Shown here piece by piece: positions 1 through 10,200 of a DNA stretch of 51,426 nt. The position numbers and the translations under genes are program-made. The DNA is from Lysobacterales bacterium (lineage in GTDB: Bacteria > Pseudomonadota > Gammaproteobacteria > Xanthomonadales > Xanthomonadaceae): NCBI GenBank assembly GCA_016718605.1, contig JADKCY010000042.1, forward strand, positions 1 to 51,426, in the 5' to 3' direction. A model generated the notes under the pieces. That model searched no databases and was not told the DNA's origin. It saw only the letters and a program-made list of their open reading frames with translations. Position 1 is the stretch's first letter, and the number at the start of each line of letters is the position of its first letter.

Positions 1-36
1 GGTTGGCCGTTAATTCGGGGAAAGTCCGACAATCTT
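1..36 (+). repeat. Left terminal inverted repeat of the transposon
   Basis: Bases 1-36 begin GGTTGGCCGTTAATTC and pair with the reverse complement of 45378-45413, with mismatches only at positions 17 and 20. The tnpA 3' end reaches to within about 10 bases of it. The window starts at what is probably the second base of the repeat. Confidence 0.85.
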
Positions 37-44
37 TTTGTAAG

Positions 45-3039
45 TCAACGAACCGTAACGCTTTCCAGGGCTGACCCCAGAGGACTTCGGCTGCCAATCT
101 GACTGCGAGGATCTGAGTCCCGATTGCTGTCCACCAGCATCAAGCCAAAACGTTGAGGGCCCATCGGAACGGCGACGTACCTGCCCGCCTCCTCCGTGAG
201 TTCGTAACCTCCGGATCTGAGCTCACGGAGGACCGGGTCATGTCGTTGACGTTGTGCAGGATGATGAGGTTCGCGGCGGTGCGCCCACTTCACCAGCTTC
301 TGCTGTTCGTGGCGCATGTTCTGCGGCTACGACCCTCTCCTCCGAAGAACACCAGCCGCATGAAGCCGTTGAACTGTTCACTCTTGTTGGTGGCGCGGTG
401 AATCGTCCTGCGCAGCTCGACATCGTCCACGTAGTCGAGCAGGAACAACGTGCGGATCACGCGCCCGAGTTCGACGAACGCGAAGTAGATCGGGTTCTTC
501 CGATTCTGCGTGCCCAGCCGGCGCAGAATCGACGACGACGTCAGCAACCCTGCCTTGATGGACACCGCGATGCGCATCATCTCCGGCAGGTGCTCCTCGA
601 TCAGATCCCACTTGATCGCCGCGTCCATCAGCGCATTGATATGCGTGTAGCGCTGCTTCGGCTCGGCGCGACTGAAGGAGCAATCCCCGAGATCCCGGAT
701 CCTGGGCATCAGCTTGATGCCGAGCAGATACGCCAACGCGAACACCGGGTAGCTCTGCGACTGCGTATCGCCATGCACCGTGTCGGGCTGGATCTCCCAA
801 GCGTTCTTCAGCAGCCCGTCGAGGATGTGGATCGCCTCGTAGGTTCCGCACGTGGTGAAGTGCGCCATCAGCGCGATGTAGCGGTCGGACACATGGTAGT
901 AGCCGAGGCCGCCATATCCGCCATACCGGATGTGGCGCTCGGAGATGAGATTCTGCTCGTAGATGTTCCACTTCTTGCCATCGGCGGACGCGCTCATCCC
1001 GCTGCCCCAATACTTTGGAAGCTGGAACTGGTTGAAGCAGTTGATGACCTTGACGATCGCTCGATCCAGGGTCTCCTCGGTCACGTACTGCTGGTTCAAC
1101 CAAGCGACCTGTTTGCGCGAGACCAGACGCACGGAGCGCTCGGTCTGGGAGGCGCCGAGATTCAGCCGTAGCAGATCAGCGACACCACGATGCGGAGCGA
1201 CAGGTCCTTGAGGCGGCCTTTCTCGCCGGCCACGGTACGGAACTCCGACGCCACGTTGGCCCACCGGCAGGCGTCGACCAGCACGTCGGCGACGTTGACC
1301 TCGGCCATTCTGGCCGTGATTTCGGCTTCCAGCCGCTTCACCTCGGGGCTCAGCTCGTTGCGCCGAATTCGCGACAGCTTGAGCTTGTTGTTGACGATCT
1401 CGGCGAACGGATTGTTGGGGAATCGCGCGTCGACCTGGGCGGTCTTGGCACCCAGTTCGCGCCGCAGCTTCGCCACGTGCTTGACCGGGTCGATCTCGAT
1501 CCGGGTGGTCTCGCCATAAGCGTCGAGTTCCTTGGAGAAGCGCTCGTCGTCGAGCAGGTGCTCGCGGTAGTCATCGAACCGGTTGCCCTTGGGCACGAAC
1601 AGCTCGCCCGATTTCAGTTCGTTGCGCAGCCGGAAATGGATAGCAAGTTCAAGGAACACCCGGTCGAGCGCTGAACCCTCGGGTGTATCGACTTCGACGT
1701 GGCGGGGCCACGGCTCCTTGAGCCAACGCAAATCCTTGGGATCGAGGTCGGCTTCCTCATGGGTGATGACGCGCTTGCGCCGCAGCTTTCGTAGCGCTTG
1801 CAGCACGCCGAGTAGCGCTCGGCTGTCGGACGCCTCGTCAAGGCAATGCAGGTCGGCGATGTCGAGGCAGTTGAGGAGCAGCGTGCGCATGCCTTCGTAG
1901 GGCTCAACCAGGAACGGCAGGTAGTCCTTGTGCCGCACGGACAGGTGCTGCTGGCAGGCTGCAATCAGCGCGTCCTTGTCCTGATAGGTGTCGCGCAGCG
2001 CCGCCAGTTGCTTCACCGCACTGCCCCGAGTGTCGTCGGCCTGCAGCGTGGTCAGGAAGCGCTCGATCAGCGTGTCGGCGTCCGACCCGGTCGCCAGCCG
2101 GTGTTCCTGCAGCTTGCGCACGGCAATGTTCTCCAGCCGCTGCACGAAGCGCAGATAGATATCAACCACATCATCCAGCGCCTGACCGCGTTGGGCGTGG
2201 ATGAAGATGGCCGCGAGGCCGTAGCGCGTCGGGCCCTTCAGCCGCGCCATCTGGGCGGCGTCGTAGGCGCGGGCCCAGTCGCGAAAGAACCGCAGCTTGG
2301 AAGGTGGAATCTCGAGCGGTGGCATCTGGTCGGCCAGCCGCTTGAGGTTCTCCAGATGCTGCAGCCAGTGGCGCACTTCCCGGTTGGTGGGCCGCTTGGG
2401 TTCACGCTTGAGTGCGTTCCAGCCGGTCAGCGGGTCGGTTCCGCGCTTGAGCAGTCCATCGATCATGGCGCGGCCCGCCGGACTCAGCGCCTCCGACAGG
2501 CGGGACAGGTACTGATCGTGGATTGCCGTGCGCGCCTCGCGCGCGATGTCTTCGAGCACGGAAAACACCGGCAGCTCGAAGCGTCGGCGAATCAATTCGT
2601 CGATTAGCTGATTAATAATGTCCGGAATGTTGTGCTTGGTCTGGGCCGCGTCCCGCGCGACTCCCTCCACCCAGCCACGGTGCGCGCGTAGCTCGAACGG
2701 TTCGACGCGCAGGACGCGGCGCAGCGCAGCAAGGTGATCGCGCTTGCTCTTGGTGCCGTCGTAGGCTTCGAGTCGATAGGCCGGGGGCAGGCGCTTGTAG
2801 CCCAGCGCCAAGGCAATGTGCGCCTTGATCCGCTCGGGCACGTGCTTGAGCAGCACGAAGTAGCCCAGGTACTGGAAGGCCTTGAAGTGGATGGTGAGAC
2901 CGAGGCGCGCGTAGGGCTTCTTGGCGATACCGTGGATCAGGTCAAGGTCTTTCTTGCTGGGCGTGAACAGGCGCCGGAGGTCGCGCTCGCTGATGTCGTC
3001 GGTGAGGCGCCGGTAGGCGGTTTCGTACTCGGTTGTCAC
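45..3039 (-). pseudogene. tnpA: Tn3-family transposase TnpA, frameshifted
   Basis: This is the DDE transposase that cuts at the terminal repeats and drives replicative transposition. The GTG start at 3039 has AAGGAG 5 bases upstream and lies 18 bp after the recombinase stop, so the two are probably co-transcribed. The first 625 codons hold the N-terminal DNA-binding region of the family and stop at 1162. The protein continues in another frame (about 1165 to 290) with the family hallmarks: SADGKKWN (first Asp, about 980-982), VHGDTQSQS (second Asp, about 767-769), the stretch ending in RRLGTQNRKN, and NKSEQFNGF (catalytic Glu). The first break is explained by one missing C in what should read GGCCTGAAT. 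At least three more one-base shifts follow between 340 and 180: MRHEQQKLVKW, ANLIILHNVNDMTR and VLRELRSGGYELTEE occur in different frames but in the correct order. All catalytic residues are present, so either the gene is recently broken or the sequence has errors. Confidence 0.9.
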
Positions 3040-3057
3040 GCCGGCTCCTTGCGCACG

Positions 3058-4329
3058 TCAGTCCCAGACCTGACCGGTGGCCACGTCCCGAATCCTGGCT
3101 TCGAGGTAGCAATCGTTGTTGGTGGCGACCTGGTGCAACTCATCGAGCAGATCGCTGACGCGTTCGGTCAGGGTGGACTCATCCGCCTGCGCCGGCAGCT
3201 GGACGTGGTACCGGTCCCCTTTGCGCCCGAACTTCTGTCCACCGAGTCGCGCGAGGCACACCTCCTCGATGTGCCGGCGTGCGGCGGCAACGCCCCGTGT
3301 CTTGCCGACGAAGGGGCGCAGCGCGATCGACACTTCAAGCCGCACGACGTCGTCGGCGGGTGACGATGGGGCTGGGGCGGCCGCGGCAGGCAACGAGCGC
3401 GCGAGACCCGCCTCCAGCCGATCCCGATCGCTGGCCAACGGGTCGACGTAGCGCGCCGCCGATTGGATGTCGCGCCAGCCCACGTACTGCATCAAGGCCT
3501 TCAGGTCCCAGCCCTGATGGGTGGCCCAGCCGGCGAAACCCCGACGCAGCGAGTGACTCGTATAACTGCACGCATCGTCGACCCCGGCCTGGACGAAGAG
3601 ACGTTGCAGCCACGGAATGATGCTCTTGCGGTTCATGGGCTGCAGGCCCGGCGCCCCCCAGCGATTGACGCGCCGAAACAACGGGCCGGCGTCGAGCTTC
3701 GAGGCGGTCAGCCAGGCCTCCACTGCCTCGACGGGACACAGGCGGGTCAGCGCAGGCACCACCCAGCTGCGCCCCTGATTTTCGCGATCACTCTTGGAGC
3801 TCGGCAGCCACAACGTCAGGCTCTCGCCCGGCCGCAGGACCAGGTGTTCGATCCGCAGGCGGACCAGATCGTCGCTGCGGAAGGCGCGCCAGAAGCCGAG
3901 CAGCAGCAATGCGCGATTGCGGAGCGCCTGCATCTCGCCGGCCCGGTCGCCTTCCATGCGCGCTTGCGCTGCGGCGGCGCGGCAGAATGCATCGACGCGC
4001 TCAAGATCCGCGACCTGAAGCGGCGTCGCCTGCTTCTCGACCGTGGCATGCAACGCGCGAATGCCCTTGAAGGCCTGGCGCACGACCTCATCACGGGTCG
4101 GGTCTGGAAAGCCCTGACGACGATGCCAGCTTGCCAGTGCGGACAGGCGCTGCCGCAGGGTGTTGTTCGACAATGAGCCGGCGTACGCGGCGAGATACCG
4201 AGCGACAGCGTCCCCGGTCGCCGGCAGGAAGCCGCCGAAGTCCTCTTCAAAGTGGCGCGTGGCCTGCGCATAACTTTGCTGCGTGTTCTTGCGCGTGGCC
4301 GCGGCCAGGTAACGTTCCAGAGTCGTCAT
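3058..4329 (-). CDS. Tyrosine recombinase/integrase, possible TnpS-like cointegrate resolvase
   Basis: This is a 423-residue site-specific recombinase. The start at 4329 (MTTLERYLAA) is preferred over an upstream in-frame start at 4440 because the extra 37 residues look like untranslated sequence. Residues 1-90 form a SAM-like core-binding domain, followed by the catalytic domain with Arg151 (AFRSDDL), His259-x-x-Arg262 (HSLRRGF), Trp285 (VGWRD) at the usual His/Trp position, and the nucleophile Tyr294 (ARYVDP). About 120 residues follow the catalytic Tyr, an unusual C-terminal extension for a simple integrase. The gene sits directly upstream of tnpA. In the Tn4651 branch of the Tn3 family, cointegrates are resolved by a tyrosine recombinase (TnpS) helped by TnpT, and a KfrA_N-like gene that could be TnpT is present at the far end. 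No serine resolvase is seen. The resolvase role is inference; a chromosomal integrase captured by the element is the alternative. Confidence 0.85.
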   Translation of the reverse strand: MTTLERYLAAATRKNTQQSYAQATRHFEEDFGGFLPATGDAVARYLAAYAGSLSNNTLRQRLSALASWHRRQGFPDPTRDEVVRQAFKGIRALHATVEKQATPLQVADLERVDAFCRAAAAQARMEGDRAGEMQALRNRALLLLGFWRAFRSDDLVRLRIEHLVLRPGESLTLWLPSSKSDRENQGRSWVVPALTRLCPVEAVEAWLTASKLDAGPLFRRVNRWGAPGLQPMNRKSIIPWLQRLFVQAGVDDACSYTSHSLRRGFAGWATHQGWDLKALMQYVGWRDIQSAARYVDPLASDRDRLEAGLARSLPAAAAPAPSSPADDVVRLEVSIALRPFVGKTRGVAAARRHIEEVCLARLGGQKFGRKGDRYHVQLPAQADESTLTERVSDLLDELHQVATNNDCYLEARIRDVATGQVWD

Positions 4330-4460
4330 GGAAGCAAGAGCCAAAAGAATCTCCAGCGATATATCACAAGGGCGAATGCGCAGCCGGACGACGCACAGGG
4401 CTTTCCGGCGAGACGAAACGGAAGGGGTCGAGGTCCACACCTTCCCTGCTCACGCGGTCC

Positions 4461-6620
4461 CTAACGCAGGATTCGCAGGCCATTGAACACCACGATCAGG
4501 CTGGCTCCCATATCGGCGAACACCGCCATCCACATGCTGGCCTCGCCGAACAGGGCGAGCACCAGAAACACCAGTTTCACCCCGAGCGCGAAGCCGATGT
4601 TCTGCCACAGCAGCCGGTGGGTGCGCTGCGAGAGCACGATGGTTTCCGGGATGCGGCGCAGGTCGTCGTTCATCACCACGATATCGGCCGCCTCCAGTGC
4701 TGTGTCGGTGCCGGTACCGCCCATGGCAAAGCCGATGTCGGCACGGGCCAGTGCCGGCGCGTCGTTGATGCCGTCGCCGGTCATCGCGGTGGGGCCGTGC
4801 GCGGACTGTAGCTCGGTGATGATGCCGAGCTTGTCTTCCGGCAGCAGGTCGCCGCGCGCATCGTCGATACCGGCCTGGGTGGCGATGGTGCGCGCCGTGA
4901 GCTTGTTGTCGCCGGTGAGCATGACCGAGCGCACGCCGAGTCGATGCAGCTGTTCGAGCGCGGCGCGTGAGCTGTCCTTGATGGTGTCGGCGACCGCGAA
5001 GATCGCCAGCACGTCCGTGGCCGACGCCAGCAGCGTCGTGGTGCGCCCTTGGGTTTCATGCTCGGCGAGGATCGTCTCGGTCGCCGGCGAGCACACGCCT
5101 CGCTCCTCGATCAGACGGTGGTTTCCGAGCCACAGGTCCTGGCCGTCGACACGACCGCGCACACCGCGGCCGGGCAGCGCGGTGAAATCCTCGATGTCGC
5201 CAGTGGCGGGAGGCAAACCCTGGGCAATCGCCTGAGCCACCGGATGGTCGGACTGTGCGGACAGCGCGGCGGTCCAGCCCAACACCTGCGCGGTGTCACC
5301 GTTGACGACCTGGTGCGCGACCAGCCGCGGCCGGCCCTCGGTCAAGGTGCCGGTTTTGTCCAGCGCGACGACACGCAGCCTACGTGCCTGTTCGAGATAG
5401 ACGCCGCCCTTGATCACGATGCCGCGCCGCGCGGCGGCGGCCAGACCGCTGACCACGGTCACGGGCGTGGCGATCACCAGGGCGCAGGGACAGGCGATCA
5501 CCAGCAGCACCAGGGCGCGGTAGACGGCGTCCGTCCAGGTCCAATCGAGCAGCAGCGGGCTGGCCACGGCAACCAGCAGCGCCACGACGAACACGGCAGG
5601 CGTGTACACCGCAGCGAAGCGGTCAACGAACTGCTGCGTCGGCGCCCGCGTGGACTGAGCCTCCTCAACCGCGCGGATGATGCGCGCCAGGGTGGTGTCC
5701 TTTGCACCGGCGGTCACCTCCAGCTCGAGCATGCCGGTGAGGTTGATGGTGGCGGCGAACACCCCATCGCCGACGGCCTTGTCGACCGGGACGCTCTCGC
5801 CGGTCACTGGCGCCTGATTGATCGCGCTTTGCCCGACCCGGATCAGCCCATCGAGCGGAATCCGCTCGCCCGGCCGCACCCGGACGCGCGCGCCGACCGC
5901 CACGTCGGCCACGGGTACGGTTTGCCAGCCTCCGCCGGCCGTCTGCAGTTCGGTACGGTCGGGCGCCATCGCCATCAGACTCTTGATGGCATTGCGCGCG
6001 CGATCCAGGGCACGCGCCTCGATCGCTTCGGCCAAGGCGTACAACACCATCACCATCGCCGCTTCCGGCCACTCGCCGATCAGGAACGCGCCGGTCACCG
6101 CCACCGACATCAGCGCATTCATGTTCAAGCGCAGGCCGAACAAGGCTGCCAGCCCCTTGCGGTAGGTGGACGCGCCGGCCAACGCAATCGCTACCAGCGA
6201 GAGGCCCATGCCCAACCCGGTGCCGAGCGACGTCCCCTCGCCGAAGTAGTGCGCAGCCTCGGCGGCCAGAGCGACCAGCAGTCCGATCAGCAAGCGTGGC
6301 AAGCCCTCCGCGAAAGCATCGCGGCCTGCGGTGCTATCCGCTTCGACCAGCGGCTGCGGATCAAAGCCCGCCTTGCGGATGGCCGCAAGCGCTGCCTGCA
6401 GCGCGAGCGGATCGGCATCGAGACGCAGCACGCGGGCTGACAGATCGAATCGCAAGCCACGCACGCCTTCAAGTGCTTCGACGGCCCGCCGGATCTCGGC
6501 CTCTTCGGTCGGGCAGTCCATGTTGGCGATGCGGAATGCGACACCGCCGGTCGCCCTTGATTCCACGGTGGGCGATTGGCATGCCTGCGAGCCGCAGGCG
6601 TCGTCATGCTTGTCGGTCAT
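4461..6620 (-). CDS. cadA: Zn/Cd/Pb-exporting P1B-type ATPase
   Basis: This 719-residue inner-membrane pump would export Zn2+, Cd2+ or Pb2+ from the cytoplasm using ATP. Seen: an N-terminal metal-binding domain with a MDCPTEE motif (Cys36, in place of the classic GMxCxxC), a short Cys-containing head (Cys9, Cys14), the TGES actuator motif (about 273-276), the CPC ion site at 377-379 in helix 6, DKTGTLTEG with the phosphorylated Asp421, SDHP (457-460), TGDGINDAP (614-622), and the C-terminal ADMGAS segment with Asp704, the helix-8 Asp typical of divalent-metal (P1B-2) pumps. It is the last gene of the czc operon, one base after the ynfA-like stop. Family assignment is firm; zinc versus cadmium or lead preference cannot be read from sequence. 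Confidence 0.95.
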   Translation of the reverse strand: MTDKHDDACGSQACQSPTVESRATGGVAFRIANMDCPTEEAEIRRAVEALEGVRGLRFDLSARVLRLDADPLALQAALAAIRKAGFDPQPLVEADSTAGRDAFAEGLPRLLIGLLVALAAEAAHYFGEGTSLGTGLGMGLSLVAIALAGASTYRKGLAALFGLRLNMNALMSVAVTGAFLIGEWPEAAMVMVLYALAEAIEARALDRARNAIKSLMAMAPDRTELQTAGGGWQTVPVADVAVGARVRVRPGERIPLDGLIRVGQSAINQAPVTGESVPVDKAVGDGVFAATINLTGMLELEVTAGAKDTTLARIIRAVEEAQSTRAPTQQFVDRFAAVYTPAVFVVALLVAVASPLLLDWTWTDAVYRALVLLVIACPCALVIATPVTVVSGLAAAARRGIVIKGGVYLEQARRLRVVALDKTGTLTEGRPRLVAHQVVNGDTAQVLGWTAALSAQSDHPVAQAIAQGLPPATGDIEDFTALPGRGVRGRVDGQDLWLGNHRLIEERGVCSPATETILAEHETQGRTTTLLASATDVLAIFAVADTIKDSSRAALEQLHRLGVRSVMLTGDNKLTARTIATQAGIDDARGDLLPEDKLGIITELQSAHGPTAMTGDGINDAPALARADIGFAMGGTGTDTALEAADIVVMNDDLRRIPETIVLSQRTHRLLWQNIGFALGVKLVFLVLALFGEASMWMAVFADMGASLIVVFNGLRILR

Positions 6621-6621
6621 G

Positions 6622-6966
6622 TCAGTGCGGCTCCAGTCGGGGCCAGTGGTGGGCGACGATGACCAAGGCGCCGAGCAGGATCAGCCCGGCACCGAGGTAG
6701 TCCGCCAGCACCGGGCGTATGCCGTCGACGATGCGCAGCCAGACCAGCGCGGTCAGCACGTAGACGCCGCCGTAGGCCGCATAGACCCGGCCGGACGCCA
6801 CCGGATGAAAGCTCAGTAGCCAGGCGAACAGCAGCAGGCTGCAGGCGCCGGGCAGCCAGTACCACCCCGGCTTGGCGCCACTGACCGCCTGCAGGATCAG
6901 CCAACACCCGACGATCTCGGCGACCGCGGTAAGCGCGAACAGCCCCAGCGCCCAGACCGCCGTCAT
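6622..6966 (-). CDS. YnfA/UPF0060-type small membrane protein
   Basis: This 114-residue protein has four predicted membrane helices, matching the UPF0060/YnfA branch of the drug/metabolite transporter fold (ALTAVAEIVGCWLILQ near the start, GRVYAAYGGVYVLTAL in the third helix). YnfA proteins are small multidrug resistance-like exporters of uncertain substrate. Its start overlaps the PII-like stop by 4 bp, and the cadA start follows its stop by one base, so it is translated as part of the czc-cad operon. A role in metal tolerance is inferred from position only. Confidence 0.85.
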   Translation of the reverse strand: MTAVWALGLFALTAVAEIVGCWLILQAVSGAKPGWYWLPGACSLLLFAWLLSFHPVASGRVYAAYGGVYVLTALVWLRIVDGIRPVLADYLGAGLILLGALVIVAHHWPRLEPH

Positions 6967-7286
6967 TCCGTGACCCCGTCGATCGGGATCGACTCGGTGA
7001 GATCAGCCACGAAGATCCAGCCCGCCACGTGCTGCCCCGTGCGACCATGGCGTTTGAGCAAGGCGATGACCGAGGCAGATTCGGCGTCCTCGCAGAACAC
7101 ATCGAGCTGGATCTCCTGGGTCATGCGCTCGCCGAGCTCCACCGAGAACTCGTGTTCCCGATTACTGGAGGCGCTCAGCAAACCGTGCGCGTGGGTGATG
7201 CTCAGTCGGCGCTGACCGACGGCCTCCAAGGCGTGCACGATGTCACTCAGGCGATGCGCGTGCAGCAATGCGGTAATGCGTTTCAT
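6963..7286 (-). CDS. PII-like protein of the metal-efflux-linked type
   Basis: The 107-residue protein starts MKRITALLHAHRLSDIVHAL and ends in a GWIFVADLTESIPI strand, the ferredoxin-like layout of PII/GlnB trimers. A longer in-frame start 14 codons upstream is less likely, because the start at 7286 overlaps the czcA stop as ATGA. PII proteins bind small effectors and regulate membrane transporters or enzymes. A subgroup (PII-NG) is known to be encoded next to CzcA/CusA-type pumps, and this gene fits that pattern exactly, being wedged between czcA and ynfA with 4-bp overlaps at both ends. The T-loop Tyr of classical GlnB is not obvious. A plausible job is gating the pump, but this is inference. 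Confidence 0.75.
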   Translation of the reverse strand: MKRITALLHAHRLSDIVHALEAVGQRRLSITHAHGLLSASSNREHEFSVELGERMTQEIQLDVFCEDAESASVIALLKRHGRTGQHVAGWIFVADLTESIPIDGVTE

Positions 7287-10200
7287 GCGGCCTCCTGGGC
7301 TTTGCGTTCGGCACGGGTTTCCAGCCACTCGTAGAGCACGGGCAGCAGGATCAAGGTGAGCAAGGTCGAGCTGAGCAGGCCGCCGACCACCACGGTGGCG
7401 AGCGGGCGCTGGGTTTCGGCACCGACGCCGCTGGACAGCAACATCGGCACCAGGCCGAGGACTGCCACGCTCGCAGTCATCAACACAGGGCGCAGGCGCA
7501 GCGCGGTGCCTTGCAGCACGGCCTCGCGGACCGAGAGGCCTTTCTCACGCTGCTCGTTGAGAAAGCTCACCAGCACGATGCCGTTGAGCATGGCCACTCC
7601 GAACACGGCGATGAACCCAATCGCCGAGGGCACCGACAGGTACTGCCCGGTGACGAACAAGGCGAGCAGGCCGCCGATGGTGGCGAACGGCACATTGGCC
7701 AGGATCAGCGCCGCAAACTTGATCGAGTTGAACGCGGTGTAGAGCAGCACGAAGATGAAGAAGATCGTGATCGGCACGATCAGGCTCAGCTTGGCCAGGG
7801 CGCGTTGCTGGTTCTCGAAGGCGCCGCCCCATTCGATCCAGTAGCCGGGCGGCAGGTCGAGCTCAGCCTTGACCGCGGCACTGGCCGCCTGCACGAAGCT
7901 GTCCACGTCGCGACCGCGCACATCCATCTGGATCACCGCGTAGCGCTGCAGCTGCTCACGCCGCACGAAGGAATAGCCCTCGGCGACGTTGACCTCGGCC
8001 ACCTCGCCAAGCGGCACCAGGGCGCCGGAGGCCGCCCGCAGCGGAATGCGGCGCAGCGCCTCCACCGAGTCGCGGGTCACCTCGGCGAGACGCACCGCGA
8101 TGTCGAAGCGTTTCACGCCGTCGAGCAGCACGCTGACCGGCTCGCCGCCCAGACCATTGCGGACGATGGTCAGCACTTCCTCGGCATTCATGCCGTGGCG
8201 CGCCAGCTCACCGCGGTCGACCTCGATGCGAATCTGTGGCTTGCCGACGTTGGCTTCCAGCGACAGGTCAGCGACCCCAGGCACCCCGGCGAGCACGGTC
8301 TTGATCTGCGCGCTGAGGCGATCGAGTTCAATCAGATCCTCGCCGTAGAGCTTGAGCGCCAGCGTGGCGCGCACGCCCGAGATCAGTTCCTCGACGCGCA
8401 TCTGGATCGGCTGGGTGTAGCCGGGCACCACATTGGGTACCACTTGCTCCAGCGTCTCCTCCATGGCCTCCTCAAGATCCTTGAGACTGCGGCCGGTGGT
8501 CCAGTCTTCCTCCGGATGCAGCGCGGTGTAGATTTCCATGTAGTTCACGTCGGCGGTTTCGCCTTTCTCGGCCCGGCCGATCATCGCCAGCGTGGTCTCC
8601 ACTTCGGGAAACTTCTTGAACGCCTCGGCGATGGTCTTGCTCGTGCGGATCGACTCGTCGAGCGAAGTCGAGGGAATGCCGGTCACGCGCCACATGATCG
8701 AGCCTTCCTGCAGCTGCGGCATGAACTCTTTGCCGAGCAGCGGGAACAGCGCCAGGCTGAGCACCAGGGCGGCCGCGGCGCTGCCAACCACAATGCGCTT
8801 GTGCGCCAGCGCCGCGTTCAGCAACGGCCGGTAGCGTGCCTTGATGAACGCCATCATGCGGGTGTCCTTTTCCTCGCCGGGCTTCAGAATCATCGCCGCC
8901 AGCACCGGAATCAGGGTCAGGCTGAGGATCAGCGAGCCGGCCATCGCGAACGCGATGTTGAAGGCCATCGGTTTGAACAGCTTGCCTTCCAGACCTTCGA
9001 GCGAGAACAGCGGCAGGAACACCACGATGATGATCATGATCGCGAAAGAAATCGGATTGGCGACTTCGTGCGCTGCGGCGAGCACAGCGGCGGTGCGGTC
9101 GACCTTTTCGCCGTGGGCGCGCCGCTCGGCCATGATGCGATAGGCGTTCTCCACCATGACCACGGCCCCGTCGACCATCATGCCGATGCCGATGGCCAGG
9201 CCTGCGAGCGACATCAGATTGGCCGACAGCCCGAACTGACCCATGCCGATGAAGGCGATCAGCATCGCCAGCGGCAAGGTGACGATCACCACCAGGGCCG
9301 AGCGCAGTTCACCGAGAAACAGGAACAGGACAAGAGCGACCAGCAGCGAACCCTCGATCAGCGCGCGGGTTGCGGTGCCCACGGCCTTGTTCACGAGGTC
9401 GGTGCGCTCGTAGATCGGCTTGATCACCATGCCCTCCGGCAAGGCGTTTTCCACCGCCGCGAGCTTGGTCTTCACCGCCTCGACCACGTCCTTGGCGTTC
9501 TCGCCGATGCGCGCCAGGGCCATGCCGAGCACGACTTCCTCGCCATCGCGGGTGACTGCGCCAAAGCGCGGCGCGGGGGCCTGGCGAACTTCGGCGACAT
9601 CGCGGATATAAACCGGCACGCCGTCTTCGGCCTTGAGCACGATGCCGCCGATGTCCTCGCCGGTCTTCAGCAGACCCAGGCCGCGCACCAGGTACTGCTC
9701 GCGACCGACATCCAGCACATTGCCGCCGACCTGGCCGTTGTTGGCGGCGATCGCATCGATCACGTCGCTGAAGCCGAGATCCCGTGCATAGAGCCGTTGC
9801 GGGTCGATATGCACTTGAAACTCGCGCTCGCCGCCGCCCCAGGAGGTGATGTCGTCCACCCCGGGCGCGGTGCGCAGGATCAGCCGCAGGGTCCAGTCCT
9901 GCCAGGTGCGCAGGTCCATGTCGGTGATCTGTTCGGCCGACACCCCGGGCGCGCGCTCGACGGTGTACCAGAACACCTGGCCCAGGCCCGAGGCATTCGG
10001 CCCCATGCTGGGCTTGCCGTAGCCCTCGGGAAGCCGATCACCGACTTCCTGCAGGCGCTCATTGACCAACTGGCGAGCGAAGTAGATGTCCATGTCGTCG
10101 TCGAAATAGACGGCGACATAGGACAGCCCGAACAGGCTGACCGAGCGGATCTCCTGCACCTTGGGCAGGCCGGCCATCGCCGACTCCACCGGAAACGTCA

